NCBI RefSeq assembly: GCF_020911945.1
Contig: NZ_CP087135.1
Span: 1,843,501-1,907,500, forward strand
DNA from: Flavobacterium galactosidilyticum
GTDB lineage: Bacteria; Bacteroidota; Bacteroidia; Flavobacteriales; Flavobacteriaceae
Length of the DNA stretch: 64,000 nt
Direction: 5' to 3'
The notes under the pieces were generated by a model that searched no databases, had not been told where the DNA came from, and saw only the letters and a list, made by a program, of their open reading frames with translations. Position 1 is the first letter of the stretch. Each line of letters starts with the position of its first letter. Below, piece by piece: positions 33,471 through 42,861 of the stretch. Position numbers and translations under genes: made by a program.

Positions 33471-36400
33471 TTAGTGTTTTTCAATCCATTTTCTTGCATT
33501 GACAAATGCTTCATGCCAAGGCGAAACTTCATCATTTCTGTCTTTTGGATAATGCGCCCAGTTCCATTGGTATGTAGAACGCTCTATATGCGGCATGGTA
33601 ACCAAATGGCGTCCTGTAACATCACAAAGCATCGCTACATCATAATGCGAACCGTTTGGATTAGCAGGATAGCCTTCGTAAGCGTATTTCCCTACAATGT
33701 TGTAACGTTCTTCGCCTAATGGCAATTCAAATTTTCCTTCTCCGTGCGATACCCAAACTCCTAATGTTGCTCCAGCTAAGCTAGACAACATCACTGATTT
33801 ATTTTCTTGTACCGTAACTGACGTAAAAATGCTTTCGTGTTTGTTACTGTCGTTGTACGACATTTTTGGCATTTTTTCGTGCTCCGAATGGATTAATTCT
33901 AATTCAACGAACAACTGACAACCGTTGCAAATTCCCACCGATAAAGTGTCTTCGCGTTTGAAGAAGTTATCTAAAGCAGTTTTTGCTTTTTCGTTGTATA
34001 AAAATGCTCCAGCCCAACCTTTAGCAGAACCTAAAACATCTGAATTAGAGAAACCTCCAACGGCTCCGATGAATTGAATATCCTCTAGATTTTCACGTCC
34101 CGAAATTAAATCGGTCATGTGAATGTCTTTGACATCAAAACCAGCTAAATACATTGCATTTGCCATTTCACGCTCGGAATTACTTCCTTTTTCACGGATA
34201 ATAGCCGCTTTAGGACGTGGTTTAGAGCTGTCTATTTCTGGACTTTTCCCTGTAAAATGAGTTGGGAAAGCATACTGTAACGGTTGGTTTTTGTAGTTAT
34301 CGAAACGCTCTTGAGCCATTCCGTTTTTAGATTGTTTTTGGTCTAATAAAAAGGAAGTTTTAAACCAAATGTCTCTGTATTTTACGATGTCTAATTTGCA
34401 TGGGCCAAAGTCTAAAGTAGCTTCAGTAGTAGTATTTCCTAATTTGTAAAACGAAACTCCGTTAGCGTTTAATTTAGCTTCAATTGTCGCATTATCTTTC
34501 GCTTGGAAAACAATTCCGATATTCTCAGCAAATAAATATTTGATGATGTCTTTTTCTTCAAAAACAGAGAAATCTATTTTAGCTCCTAAATTCACATCAG
34601 CAAAACACATTTCTAATAGTGTAGTAATCAAACCACCACTTCCTATGTCGTGTCCTGCAAGAATTTGATTTTCTAAAATTAATTCTTGAATTGTATTAAA
34701 TGCTTTTTTGAAGAACTTCGCCTCTTTAATTGTTGGCGCTTCATTTCCTATCGCATTCAACGTTTGTGCAAATGATGAACCTCCTAATTTGAATTCGTCT
34801 TGCGACAAATTGATATAATAAATAGAACCACCGTCTTTTTGAAGGACCGGTTCTACTACTTTTCTAATATCAGTACAGTTTCCACCTGCCGAAATAATCA
34901 CCGTTCCCGGAGCAATTACTTCGTCATTTGGATATTTTTGTTTCATCGAAAGTGAATCTTTTCCTGTTGGAATATTGATTCCCAATTCAATTGCAAAATT
35001 CGAACAAGCTTCTACAGCAGCGTACAAACGAGCGTCTTCACCTTCGTTTTTACAAGCCCACATCCAGTTTGCTGAAAGTGAAATCCCTTGCAATCCGTCT
35101 TTTATTGGAGCCCAAATAATATTCGATAATGATTCGGCAATTGCAGTTCTTGTTCCTGCAACAGGATCAATCAAAGAAGCAATAGGAGAGTGCCCAATTG
35201 AGGTAGCAACACCTTCAATTCCTTTGTAATCTAATGCCATTACACCAACGTTGTTCAATGGCAATTGCAATGGTCCAGCAGTTTGTTGTTTAGCTACTTT
35301 TCCACCTACACAACGGTCGACTTTATTGGTCAACCAGTCTTTACAAGCTACTGCTTCTAATTGCAATACTTGCTCTAAGTAAGTCGAAATGTTTCTTACT
35401 GAGTACTCTAGCGGAGCGTAATTGTAAGCAATCGTTTTATCGTTCATTATCGTTTTTGGTGAACTTCCAAAGAAATCTTCCAAAGCATAATCCATCGGTT
35501 TAGCACCTGTAGATTTAGACTCAAAAGTAAAACGGTGATCACCCGTTACATCACCTACTTGATACATAGGAGAACGCTCTCTATCAGCCACTCTTTGTAA
35601 TAAATCAATATCTTTTTGACCAATCACTAATCCCATTCTTTCTTGAGATTCGTTACCGATGATTTCTTTTGCGGAAAGGGTAGGATCACCCACAGGCAAT
35701 TTATCTAGATTGATCAATCCACCCGTTTCTTCTACCAATTCCGAAAGACAGTTTAAGTGTCCACCAGCTCCGTGATCGTGAATAGAAACAATTGGGTTAT
35801 GGTCGCTTTCTACTAAACCACGAATGGCGTTAGCAGCACGTTTTTGCATTTCTGGGTTCGAACGCTGTATGGCATTCAACTCAATTCCTGAACCAAAAGC
35901 ACCAGTATCTGCAGAGGAAACTGCAGCACCACCCATTCCGATTCTGTAATTTTCTCCACCTAGAATAACAATTTTATCACCTTCTTGTGGTTTTTTCTTA
36001 ATGGCTTGGTCTAATTTTCCGTAACCAATTCCACCAGCTTGCATGATTACTTTATCGTAACCAATTTTGCGATTGTTTTCTTCGTGTTCGAAAGTTAAAA
36101 CAGAACCTGTAATTAGCGGTTGTCCGAATTTGTTTCCAAAATCAGAAGCTCCATTTGAGGCTTTGATTAAAATATCCATTGGAGTTTGGTACAACCATTT
36201 TCTAGCTGCTACAGCATCTTCCCAAGGACGATTTTCGTCTAAACGAGAATACGAAGTCATGTAAACTGCTGTTCCTGCTAAAGGCAATGAACCTTGTCCT
36301 CCTGCTAAACGGTCACGAATTTCTCCTCCTGAACCTGTTGCAGCTCCGTTGAAAGGCTCTACGGTTGTTGGGAAATTGTGTGTTTCTGCTTTTAAGGATA

Positions 36401-37124
36401 TAACCGAATCGAATTCTTTTATTTCGTAAAAATCAGCTTTGTCAGCGGTTTTAGGTGCAAATTGTTGCACTCTTGGGCCTTTTACAAAAGCCACATTATC
36501 TTTATACGCCGAGACGATATCGTTCGGGTTTTCTTGAGATGTTTTTTTGATTAATTTGAAAAGAGACGTTTCTTTTTCCTCGCCATCAATTACAAATGTT
36601 CCGTTGAAAATTTTGTGACGGCAATGCTCTGAATTTGCTTGTGAGAAAGCAAATATTTCAGAATCGGTTAATTTTCTACCTAATTTGGTTGATAAATTAT
36701 CCAAGTATTCTACTTCTTCAAGGCTTAAGGCCAAACCTTCTTTCTTGTTGTAGGCATCAATATCTTCGATGTCTAAAATAGGTTCTGGTTGCACATTGAT
36801 TGTAAAAATATCTTGATGTAACTCTGTATATTTTTGTGAGAGCATTGGGTCGAAATCAGTGAAATCTTCCGTTGCTTTATGAAATTCCTCAATTCGAATG
36901 ATCCCTGAAATACCCATATTTTGAGTGATTTCAACGGCATTTGTACTCCACGGTGTCACCATAGTGGCACGTGGTCCAACAAAAAAATCCGTTAATACGG
37001 ATTTTTCTATTTTATTTGAGTCGGCAAAAAGCCAGTTTAATTTTGAAATGTCTTGAGCCGAAATTTCGTTTTGCGTTTGTACTGCAAAAACAGTTTTGCT
37101 TTGGTTTTCAAAGAAATGGATCAT
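33471..37124 (-). CDS. purL: Phosphoribosylformylglycinamidine synthase, large form
   Basis: This 1217-residue single-chain FGAM synthase carries out the fourth step of purine synthesis: FGAR + glutamine + ATP to FGAM. The N-terminal linker region is at about 150-200 (SQANSEHCRHKIFNGTF). Two AIRS-like halves follow (ETHNFPTTVEPFNGAATGSGGEIRD and IPTGKDSLSMKQKYP). The C-terminal class I glutaminase has its cysteine in SVGICNGCQLFVEL and the histidine region near GRHLVTMPHIERS. The large form is typical of proteobacteria and Bacteroidota. The gene stands alone. Confidence 0.96.
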   Translation of the reverse strand: MIHFFENQSKTVFAVQTQNEISAQDISKLNWLFADSNKIEKSVLTDFFVGPRATMVTPWSTNAVEITQNMGISGIIRIEEFHKATEDFTDFDPMLSQKYTELHQDIFTINVQPEPILDIEDIDAYNKKEGLALSLEEVEYLDNLSTKLGRKLTDSEIFAFSQANSEHCRHKIFNGTFVIDGEEKETSLFKLIKKTSQENPNDIVSAYKDNVAFVKGPRVQQFAPKTADKADFYEIKEFDSVISLKAETHNFPTTVEPFNGAATGSGGEIRDRLAGGQGSLPLAGTAVYMTSYSRLDENRPWEDAVAARKWLYQTPMDILIKASNGASDFGNKFGQPLITGSVLTFEHEENNRKIGYDKVIMQAGGIGYGKLDQAIKKKPQEGDKIVILGGENYRIGMGGAAVSSADTGAFGSGIELNAIQRSNPEMQKRAANAIRGLVESDHNPIVSIHDHGAGGHLNCLSELVEETGGLINLDKLPVGDPTLSAKEIIGNESQERMGLVIGQKDIDLLQRVADRERSPMYQVGDVTGDHRFTFESKSTGAKPMDYALEDFFGSSPKTIMNDKTIAYNYAPLEYSVRNISTYLEQVLQLEAVACKDWLTNKVDRCVGGKVAKQQTAGPLQLPLNNVGVMALDYKGIEGVATSIGHSPIASLIDPVAGTRTAIAESLSNIIWAPIKDGLQGISLSANWMWACKNEGEDARLYAAVEACSNFAIELGINIPTGKDSLSMKQKYPNDEVIAPGTVIISAGGNCTDIRKVVEPVLQKDGGSIYYINLSQDEFKLGGSSFAQTLNAIGNEAPTIKEAKFFKKAFNTIQELILENQILAGHDIGSGGLITTLLEMCFADVNLGAKIDFSVFEEKDIIKYLFAENIGIVFQAKDNATIEAKLNANGVSFYKLGNTTTEATLDFGPCKLDIVKYRDIWFKTSFLLDQKQSKNGMAQERFDNYKNQPLQYAFPTHFTGKSPEIDSSKPRPKAAIIREKGSNSEREMANAMYLAGFDVKDIHMTDLISGRENLEDIQFIGAVGGFSNSDVLGSAKGWAGAFLYNEKAKTALDNFFKREDTLSVGICNGCQLFVELELIHSEHEKMPKMSYNDSNKHESIFTSVTVQENKSVMLSSLAGATLGVWVSHGEGKFELPLGEERYNIVGKYAYEGYPANPNGSHYDVAMLCDVTGRHLVTMPHIERSTYQWNWAHYPKDRNDEVSPWHEAFVNARKWIEKH

Positions 37125-37276
37125 TGTTGTGTAGTTTGTTGTATTTACGGTGCAAATTTAGTTTAAAAAAGTAGTACGAGCAAGGATTAAAATTTCAAAA
37201 ATAAAATTTTAAATCCCAAAGAAGAACTTCGTAATTATGCACGAAAATCTTGCTTTAATTCTCTGTTTTCTTAACT

Positions 37277-38803
37277 CTATTTTGGAAATTCCATACTCTG
37301 ATACGCTCCTAAATCAGGAGGCGAAGTTCTTGTTTTCCCTAAAACGTCCAACGGAATTAAATAGGCCGAATTCCCTTTTGCGAAAGCGGCAGAAGTGGCG
37401 TCAATATTCAACTTGTTTTGTGCTATTTTAAAGAATTTTGGGTCTTTGTTTAAAATAATTTCGTTGTAATGTGCTGGATCCGTTGTGAACTGATAATCTG
37501 GATTAGTTGCGAATTTGTTGGACGTATTGTCAAATTTAATCAAGCAATTATTGAATTGGTATTTAAAAGCTGCTCCTGTTTTTTTATTCAACGTCATTTC
37601 ATTCGAATAGGATCCATAAATAATACAATTGTTAAAAGTAGCGGCCGCTAGATCTTTTACTTCTGGAATCGCACCCGCAACATAATTGCTTATAGCAACG
37701 GCAACTTGCTGTGAACTGTTCCAGTTATTATTGAAAGTAGAATGTGTAAACGTATAATTGCCACCATAAGTGCACGCTAAACTTGCTTGTCCGGCGTTAT
37801 TTATAACTACATTTTCTCCATTAATTTTAGCGGTCTGCGCCAAAATACCGTAGTTAGTCGAGTTGTAAATTTGGGTGTTTTTTATAGAAACTGTAGTGCC
37901 ATCATTATTTTGGATTAGTAATCCAATGGTTGCATTTTTGATCGTCAAGTGATTGAATGAGTTATTTGTGCTGCCATCAGTTATCCAAATAGTTCCCCAT
38001 TGTCCAGGAACATTTTCAAAATCAGGTTCTAAGCGATCGCCTTCAAAAATGACTTCATTCTCCATTTTATCCGTTGTTGAAACGGTTCCATTTACTTTTA
38101 TAGATGCTTTATTGGTAATAATAAGCCCTGAATTAGCGTGAAAATGAACTTTGGTTCCTGCTTCAAAAGTGGCAGTTTTATTAGCAGGAACAGCGGCATA
38201 CCCATAAATAACATACGGTTTCTTTTTAGTAAATTGCAACTCGTTTCCATTTATAGGATCATTTTCGTCCAAATAAAAACCTTCAATTTTCTCGTTTCCA
38301 ATAGGCAATGTTTCGGTAGTTCCATCTGCAAAACGTTTTGGATATAGAAAAACGGCATCTTGAATAAGAGTAACCAATTCTACATTTTGAAGATTTTGTC
38401 CACTGTCAAACTGAATTTGGTCTGTATATAAAAAATCACTTGGATTCGCATCGGCAATATTTACAGTAGTTTCAATAAAAATATACAAACTGTCTTTCGC
38501 CAATAAATCTACGTTATTAAATATTTTTCCTTTGTTTCCTTGCATTCCATCAACCGTCATTCTGTATTTAGAATTTAGGCCTTTTGCTAATTTTATAGTG
38601 GGAATGGTAATGTCATTTTTACTTCTGTTGTACACTTTCAATCGGTACGTGCTCGAACCGATATTGGTAAAAACAGTATCAAGGTAAATTGTATCTTTTG
38701 AGAACTCGAGTTTGCCAGTACTTGCTTCGGTTTCAAAATCAGAGCGACACGAACTAATAGACAAAATTAATCCCATTAAAAACAATACTATTTGTGGACG
38801 CAT
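37277..38803 (-). CDS. Exported beta-helix lipoprotein
   Basis: The 508-residue protein has a lipoprotein signal (LILSISSC, cysteine at about 19). A beta-sandwich-like N-terminal part follows (TIYLDTVFTNIGSSTYRLKVYNRSKNDI). From about 220 there are repeats of right-handed parallel beta-helix type (NHLTIKNATIGLLIQNNDGTTVSIKNTQIYNSTNYGILAQ). The end (LGKTRTSPPDLGAYQSMEF) matches the tail of choice-of-anchor-Q/beta-helix proteins. It is probably surface-exposed; a polysaccharide-related role is possible but no catalytic residues can be named. It is a single gene. Confidence 0.78.
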   Translation of the reverse strand: MRPQIVLFLMGLILSISSCRSDFETEASTGKLEFSKDTIYLDTVFTNIGSSTYRLKVYNRSKNDITIPTIKLAKGLNSKYRMTVDGMQGNKGKIFNNVDLLAKDSLYIFIETTVNIADANPSDFLYTDQIQFDSGQNLQNVELVTLIQDAVFLYPKRFADGTTETLPIGNEKIEGFYLDENDPINGNELQFTKKKPYVIYGYAAVPANKTATFEAGTKVHFHANSGLIITNKASIKVNGTVSTTDKMENEVIFEGDRLEPDFENVPGQWGTIWITDGSTNNSFNHLTIKNATIGLLIQNNDGTTVSIKNTQIYNSTNYGILAQTAKINGENVVINNAGQASLACTYGGNYTFTHSTFNNNWNSSQQVAVAISNYVAGAIPEVKDLAAATFNNCIIYGSYSNEMTLNKKTGAAFKYQFNNCLIKFDNTSNKFATNPDYQFTTDPAHYNEIILNKDPKFFKIAQNKLNIDATSAAFAKGNSAYLIPLDVLGKTRTSPPDLGAYQSMEFPK

Positions 38804-38919
38804 CTGCTTTGTTTTTTTTGTAAAAATAGGAAAAATCTATTTTGAAATTAGATTTACAAATGTAATTACCGTCTTCTCCGGTATCTTTTCTTTAATTTTA
38901 CGGATTAAAATACAGAAAC

Positions 38920-39357
38920 ATGACATTTGATAAAGAAAAGATACTTCACTACTGCAATAAAATTTCCGAAAACACTTTAATGCGCACTTTGAATATCACC
39001 TACACTGACGCTGGTGAGGATTTTTTAGTAGCTACAATGCCTGTTACTCCAGCGGTTCATCAACCTGTTGGATTATTGCACGGCGGAGCATCAGTTGCAT
39101 TAGCAGAAAGTGTTGGAAGCGCTGCTTCGATGCTATTTGTAAATCCAGAAGTGAGCGAAGTGCGTGGAATAGAAATATCAGCCAATCATTTGAAAGCAAA
39201 GCGCAACGGACTGGTTACAGCAACGGCTAAGATTGTTCATAAAGGTCGCAGTATTCACTTGTGGGAAATTAGAATTGTTGATGAAAATAATAATTTAATT
39301 TCGCTTTGTAAGTTGACAAATATGATTTTGCCAAAAAGAAAAAGTACTGACAAATAA
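38920..39357 (+). CDS. Hotdog-fold acyl-CoA thioesterase (MenI-like)
   Basis: The 145-residue PaaI/YdiI-type thioesterase has the hotdog motif HQPVGLLHGGASVALAESVGSAAS (about 47-70) with the catalytic glutamate in ALAES. It overlaps the isochorismate synthase gene by one base (TAATG), and YdiI-like enzymes cleave 1,4-dihydroxy-2-naphthoyl-CoA in menaquinone synthesis. A MenI role is therefore likely by context. The other men genes are not in this window. Confidence 0.85.
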   Translation: MTFDKEKILHYCNKISENTLMRTLNITYTDAGEDFLVATMPVTPAVHQPVGLLHGGASVALAESVGSAASMLFVNPEVSEVRGIEISANHLKAKRNGLVTATAKIVHKGRSIHLWEIRIVDENNNLISLCKLTNMILPKRKSTDK

Positions 39358-40415
39358 TGGAATCAATTGACAGCAAAATCCATAATCAGCTAAAAAAGAA
39401 CCTCCCTTTTGTTGTTTATTCAAAACCAAATTCGGAGGAAATAACTGGTTTTTTTCAGCATAATGACACGCTATTTGAAGTGAATGACTTTACGGAAAAA
39501 GGCTTTGTTGTAGCAACTTTTGATGGTGTAAAAACCTATTTAATTCCTGAAAGTGAATCGGAGTTAGTGCATTTTTATTTGAATAGCAACGAAATAGCAT
39601 TTTCTGAAAAGGAATTGTCAAAAGCTGATAAAAGTGCTCAAAATGATTTCGAATCTCTGGTGTCTAAAGGAATTACAGCCATAAAGAACGAGAAGTTTCA
39701 GAAAGTTGTTTTGTCCCGAACTGAAGTAGTTGCTATAGATGATTTTGATATGGTGGAAACCTTTCAAAAGTTAGTGTTGCTTTATCCTTCGGCTTTCGTG
39801 TATTGTTTTTATCATCCTAAAATTGGAAACTGGATTGGTGCCACTCCTGAACAGTTATTAAAAGTTGCCGAAAATAATTTTGAAACAATATCGTTAGCTG
39901 GAACACAAAAAGATACTGGTTCCTCTGAAATCGTTTGGGGAGAAAAGGAAAAGGAAGAGCAACAATTTGTAACCGATTATTTGGTACAACGGCTTCAAAA
40001 TATTGCTTCGGCTGTACAATTCACAAAACCGTACAGTATAAAAGCAGGAAGTATTTGGCATATAAAAACAGATGTTTCCGGTGTTTTGAATTCTGATTTG
40101 AGTTTGAAAAAAGTGATTCAGTTACTACATCCAACACCTGCTGTTTGCGGTTTACCAAAAGAAATAGCCAAAGACTTTATTTTGGAAAACGAACCTTATG
40201 ACAGGAGTTTTTACACGGGTTTTCTGGGAGAATTAAATTGCAGTTTTGCACGAGAAACAATAAGTTCTGATTTATTTGTAAATTTGCGTTGCATGCAAAT
40301 TAAGGATTCACAAGCTCATTTATATATGGGTTGTGGTATTACAAAAGATAGTAATCCTGAAAAAGAGTGGGAGGAAAGTGTCAATAAATCGATGACAATG
40401 AAGAGGGTTTTGTAA
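39357..40415 (+). CDS. menF: Isochorismate synthase
   Basis: This 352-residue chorismate-utilising enzyme of the EntC/MenF family converts chorismate to isochorismate, the entry to menaquinone. Conserved blocks are visible: FQKVVLSRTEVV near 115, WIGATPEQLLKV near 160, the ETISLAGTQ stretch, LHPTPAVCGLPKEIA near 260, and YDRSFYTGFLG near 280. The coupled thioesterase gene and the lack of siderophore genes favour menaquinone over siderophore synthesis. Confidence 0.9.
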   Translation: MESIDSKIHNQLKKNLPFVVYSKPNSEEITGFFQHNDTLFEVNDFTEKGFVVATFDGVKTYLIPESESELVHFYLNSNEIAFSEKELSKADKSAQNDFESLVSKGITAIKNEKFQKVVLSRTEVVAIDDFDMVETFQKLVLLYPSAFVYCFYHPKIGNWIGATPEQLLKVAENNFETISLAGTQKDTGSSEIVWGEKEKEEQQFVTDYLVQRLQNIASAVQFTKPYSIKAGSIWHIKTDVSGVLNSDLSLKKVIQLLHPTPAVCGLPKEIAKDFILENEPYDRSFYTGFLGELNCSFARETISSDLFVNLRCMQIKDSQAHLYMGCGITKDSNPEKEWEESVNKSMTMKRVL

Positions 40416-40492
40416 TTAAAGTTTGATAAAAAACTTTTATAATTCAATACCCAAAAAAAATAAGACGCTTAGCGAAAAATAAAAATAAAAAT

Positions 40493-41209
40493 ATGAAATT
40501 AGATATACTAGCTTTTGGAGCGCATCCTGATGATGTTGAATTAGGTTGTGCGGGAACTATTTTAAAAGAAATCTCTTTAGGGAAAAAAGTTGGAATCGTT
40601 GATCTGACTCGTGGCGAATTAGGAACTCGTGGTTCTGCTGAAATTAGAGATCAGGAAGCCAATGCTGCAGCAAAAATTTTAGGAGTTGTTGCTAGAGAAA
40701 ATTTAGAAATGCGTGATGGTTTTTTTGTAAATGATGAAAAACACCAGTTAGAAATTATAAAAATGATTCGTAAATACCAACCCGAAATCGTTTTGTGTAA
40801 CGCAATAGATGATCGTCATATTGATCACGGAAAGGGAAGTAAACTAGTTTCTGATGCTTGTTTTTTATCCGGTTTAATGAAAATTGAAACTGAATTAGAT
40901 GGTGAGAAACAAAACGCGTGGCGTCCAAAATTAGTCTATCATTATATTCAATGGAAAAATATCGAACCTGATTTTGTAGTTGATATTACTGGTTTCACAG
41001 ATAAAAAAATAGAATCTATTTTGGCTTACAGTTCGCAGTTTTATGATCCAAAGTCTAAAGAGCCAGAATCCCCAATTAGCAGTAAAAACTTCCTAGAAAG
41101 CTTAAATTACCGCTCGAGAGATTTAGGAAGAATCGCTGGCTTAGAACACGCGGAAGGTTTTACAGTGGAAAGACATGTGGCAGTTAATAGCCTAGCAGAT
41201 TTGAAGTAA
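40493..41209 (+). CDS. bshB1: Bacillithiol deacetylase BshB1
   Basis: This 238-residue zinc deacetylase of the LmbE/PIG-L family removes the acetyl group from GlcNAc-malate in bacillithiol synthesis. Zinc ligands are in FGAHPDDVELGC (H11, D14) and DRHIDHGKGSK (about H109 and H112). The C-terminal RSRDLGRIAGLEHAEGF is typical of BshB1. Bacillithiol is the low-molecular-weight thiol of Firmicutes and many Bacteroidota. About 160 bp downstream lies a decayed copy of the last 45 or so codons of this gene. Confidence 0.93.
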   Translation: MKLDILAFGAHPDDVELGCAGTILKEISLGKKVGIVDLTRGELGTRGSAEIRDQEANAAAKILGVVARENLEMRDGFFVNDEKHQLEIIKMIRKYQPEIVLCNAIDDRHIDHGKGSKLVSDACFLSGLMKIETELDGEKQNAWRPKLVYHYIQWKNIEPDFVVDITGFTDKKIESILAYSSQFYDPKSKEPESPISSKNFLESLNYRSRDLGRIAGLEHAEGFTVERHVAVNSLADLK

Positions 41210-41340
41210 GAGAACTATAATTTTCAGCTATTAACTTTTGACTTTTAATTAGCTACAGTCGTTTTTTATTTTGACATCTTTGTGACATACTTTAAAAAAG
41301 AACCATTTTCTTCTCTTTTTTAGCCCTGTAAAATCAGTTA

Positions 41341-41481
41341 GCTGAATTGCTAATTACGAGTAAAGACTCTCTAGAAAGCTGAAATTACAGCTTTAGAGAT
41401 TTAGGAATACTGTTAGTTGCAAAATCTATTAAAGATTTTATAAAGGAAAGATATTTGGTAGTCAATAGCTTAGGATATTTA
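41341..41481 (+). pseudogene. Decayed duplicate of the bshB1 3' end
   Basis: From 41350 the codons align without gaps to bshB1 codons about 197-238: LITSKDSLES, stop, NYSFRDLGILLVAKSIKDFIKERYLVVNSLGYL against PISSKNFLESLNYRSRDLGRIAGLEHAEGFTVERHVAVNSLADLK. DNA identity is obvious around CTAGAAAGCT, AGAGATTTAGGAA, GGAAAGA and GTCAATAGC. One in-frame TGA replaces the leucine codon. It is the residue of an old tandem duplication, too short to function. Confidence 0.8.
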
Positions 41482-41562
41482 GCGGAAAATAGATGTAATT
41501 TTTTGAAAAAAACATTTGCAAAAGTAAACTTATGTTGTATCTTTGCCACCGCTAAGCAACAT

Positions 41563-41637
41563 GGTGGTTGTAGCTCAGTTGGTTAGAGCATCGGTTTGTG
41601 GTACCGAGGGTCGCGGGTTCGAGCCCCGTCTCCCACC
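41563..41637 (+). tRNA. tRNA-His (GTG)
   Basis: The cloverleaf has anticodon loop TTGTGGT between TCGGT and ACCGA, a D arm GCTC-GAGC and a T arm GCGGG-TTCGAGC-CCCGT. G at 41563 pairs with the discriminator C at 41637, the histidine identity feature. The acceptor stem as read has two mispairs (T5-C68 and T6-T67). CCA is not encoded. Confidence 0.9.
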
Positions 41638-41648
41638 CAAAAGGCAAA

Positions 41649-41676
41649 AGCCTCTCAGAAATGAGAGGCTTTTTTT
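41649..41676 (+). terminator. Terminator of tRNA-His
   Basis: AGCCTCTC (41649-41656) pairs with GAGAGGCT (41663-41670) around AGAAAT, followed by seven T in all. Confidence 0.92.
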
Positions 41677-41746
41677 GTGGTAAAATTTCGCAAAAAAAAC
41701 CTTGAATTTCTTCAAGGCTCTTATTATATCGAGTTTTTTGCACAAG

Positions 41747-41840
41747 GGATAGCAGTGAAAATCCTGCGCATTTTTAGCGCAGATTGTAGCGAATAGCCCG
41801 ACCACGCTGCAACGCTAGTGGAAGTGTGGATGTGCCCAAA
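41747..41840 (+). repeat. Dispersed structured repeat, copy B
   Basis: GGATAGCAGTGAAAATCC, stem CTGCGC/GCGCAG (41764-41769 with 41777-41782), then ATTGTAGCGAATAGCC and a final GCCCAAA. It shares its flanking blocks with copy A at 33271-33397. It ends 3 bp before the stop codon of the M28 peptidase gene. Confidence 0.75.
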
Positions 41841-41842
41841 TA

Positions 41843-42856
41843 TTATTTTTTATCTACAACAGGTCTATTATCTCTGTTAGCAAGTTCCCAAGCGGTTACA
41901 AATGCGAATTGAGTTCTTTTAGTTAAAGCATCATATTCAATTTTGTCCGGAGTGTCCGTGTGTTTGTGGTAATCAGCATGCACTCCGTTGAAGAAGAATA
42001 CTGATGGAATGCCGTTTTTAGCAAAATTATAATGGTCTGAACGTTCATAAAAATGGTTTGGATCTTTTGGATCATTGAATTTATAGTCTAAGTTTATTTT
42101 AGTGTATTTAGCGTTTGCTTCTGCACAAATTTTATCTAAATCAGATGATAAACGGTCTGCGCCAATAACATATACGTAATTATTGCTGTCAGCGTGAGCC
42201 ACATCACGACGGCCTATCATATCAATATTGATGTTAGCAATCGTATTCGCCAAAGGGAATAATGGATTTTCAGAGTAGTATCTTGAACCATGTAAGCCAT
42301 GTTCTTCGCCAGTTACGTGAAGAAATAGTATAGAGCGTTTTGGTCCATGTCCTGCTTTTTTTGCTTTTTGAAAGGCTTGCGCAATTTCTAATAAAGCTAC
42401 TGTTCCTGAACCATCATCATCAGCACCGTTGTAAATGTTTCCGTTTTTCATACCTACGTGATCGTAATGTGCTGAAATTACTAAGACTTCATTTGGTTTT
42501 TCTGAACCTTCAATATAAGCCCATATATTTTCTGAATCGGGTAAGTTTTCGTTGCGTTTTGCATTCAGGAAAGCCGCTGGAACTTTTTGGTAAAAATCTG
42601 AAGCAGCAGCAGGGAAGGAGATGCCATCTTTTTTATATTGATTGATAAGATAAACGCCCGCTTTTTTCTGTCCAGCAGAACCCGTTTCGCGTCCTTCCAT
42701 TTCATCTGAAGCTACGATGTAAAGGTGTGTTTTTAGTTCGTCAGCCGTAATGGTATTCATGTATTTTGTAGGGTCAACTTGACTGACGCTTATTTTTTGA
42801 GAGGTACAACTTATTGTTAAAATTGCGAACAGGCTTAATAAAGGGATTTTTTTCAT
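41843..42856 (-). CDS. M28-family metallopeptidase lipoprotein
   Basis: The 337-residue zinc aminopeptidase-like protein has a lipoprotein signal (LLSLFAILTISC, cysteine about 17). Ligands of the co-catalytic zinc site are visible: H in VISAHYDHVG, D in NGADDDGSGT, E-E in HVTGEEHGLHGS, D in NINIDMIGR and H in FFNGVHADYHKHTDTPDKI. It probably trims peptides at the cell surface or in the periplasm. It follows the DUF3667 gene by 5 bp on the same strand, so they are probably co-transcribed. Confidence 0.92.
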   Translation of the reverse strand: MKKIPLLSLFAILTISCTSQKISVSQVDPTKYMNTITADELKTHLYIVASDEMEGRETGSAGQKKAGVYLINQYKKDGISFPAAASDFYQKVPAAFLNAKRNENLPDSENIWAYIEGSEKPNEVLVISAHYDHVGMKNGNIYNGADDDGSGTVALLEIAQAFQKAKKAGHGPKRSILFLHVTGEEHGLHGSRYYSENPLFPLANTIANINIDMIGRRDVAHADSNNYVYVIGADRLSSDLDKICAEANAKYTKINLDYKFNDPKDPNHFYERSDHYNFAKNGIPSVFFFNGVHADYHKHTDTPDKIEYDALTKRTQFAFVTAWELANRDNRPVVDKK

Positions 42857-42861
42857 TTTAG

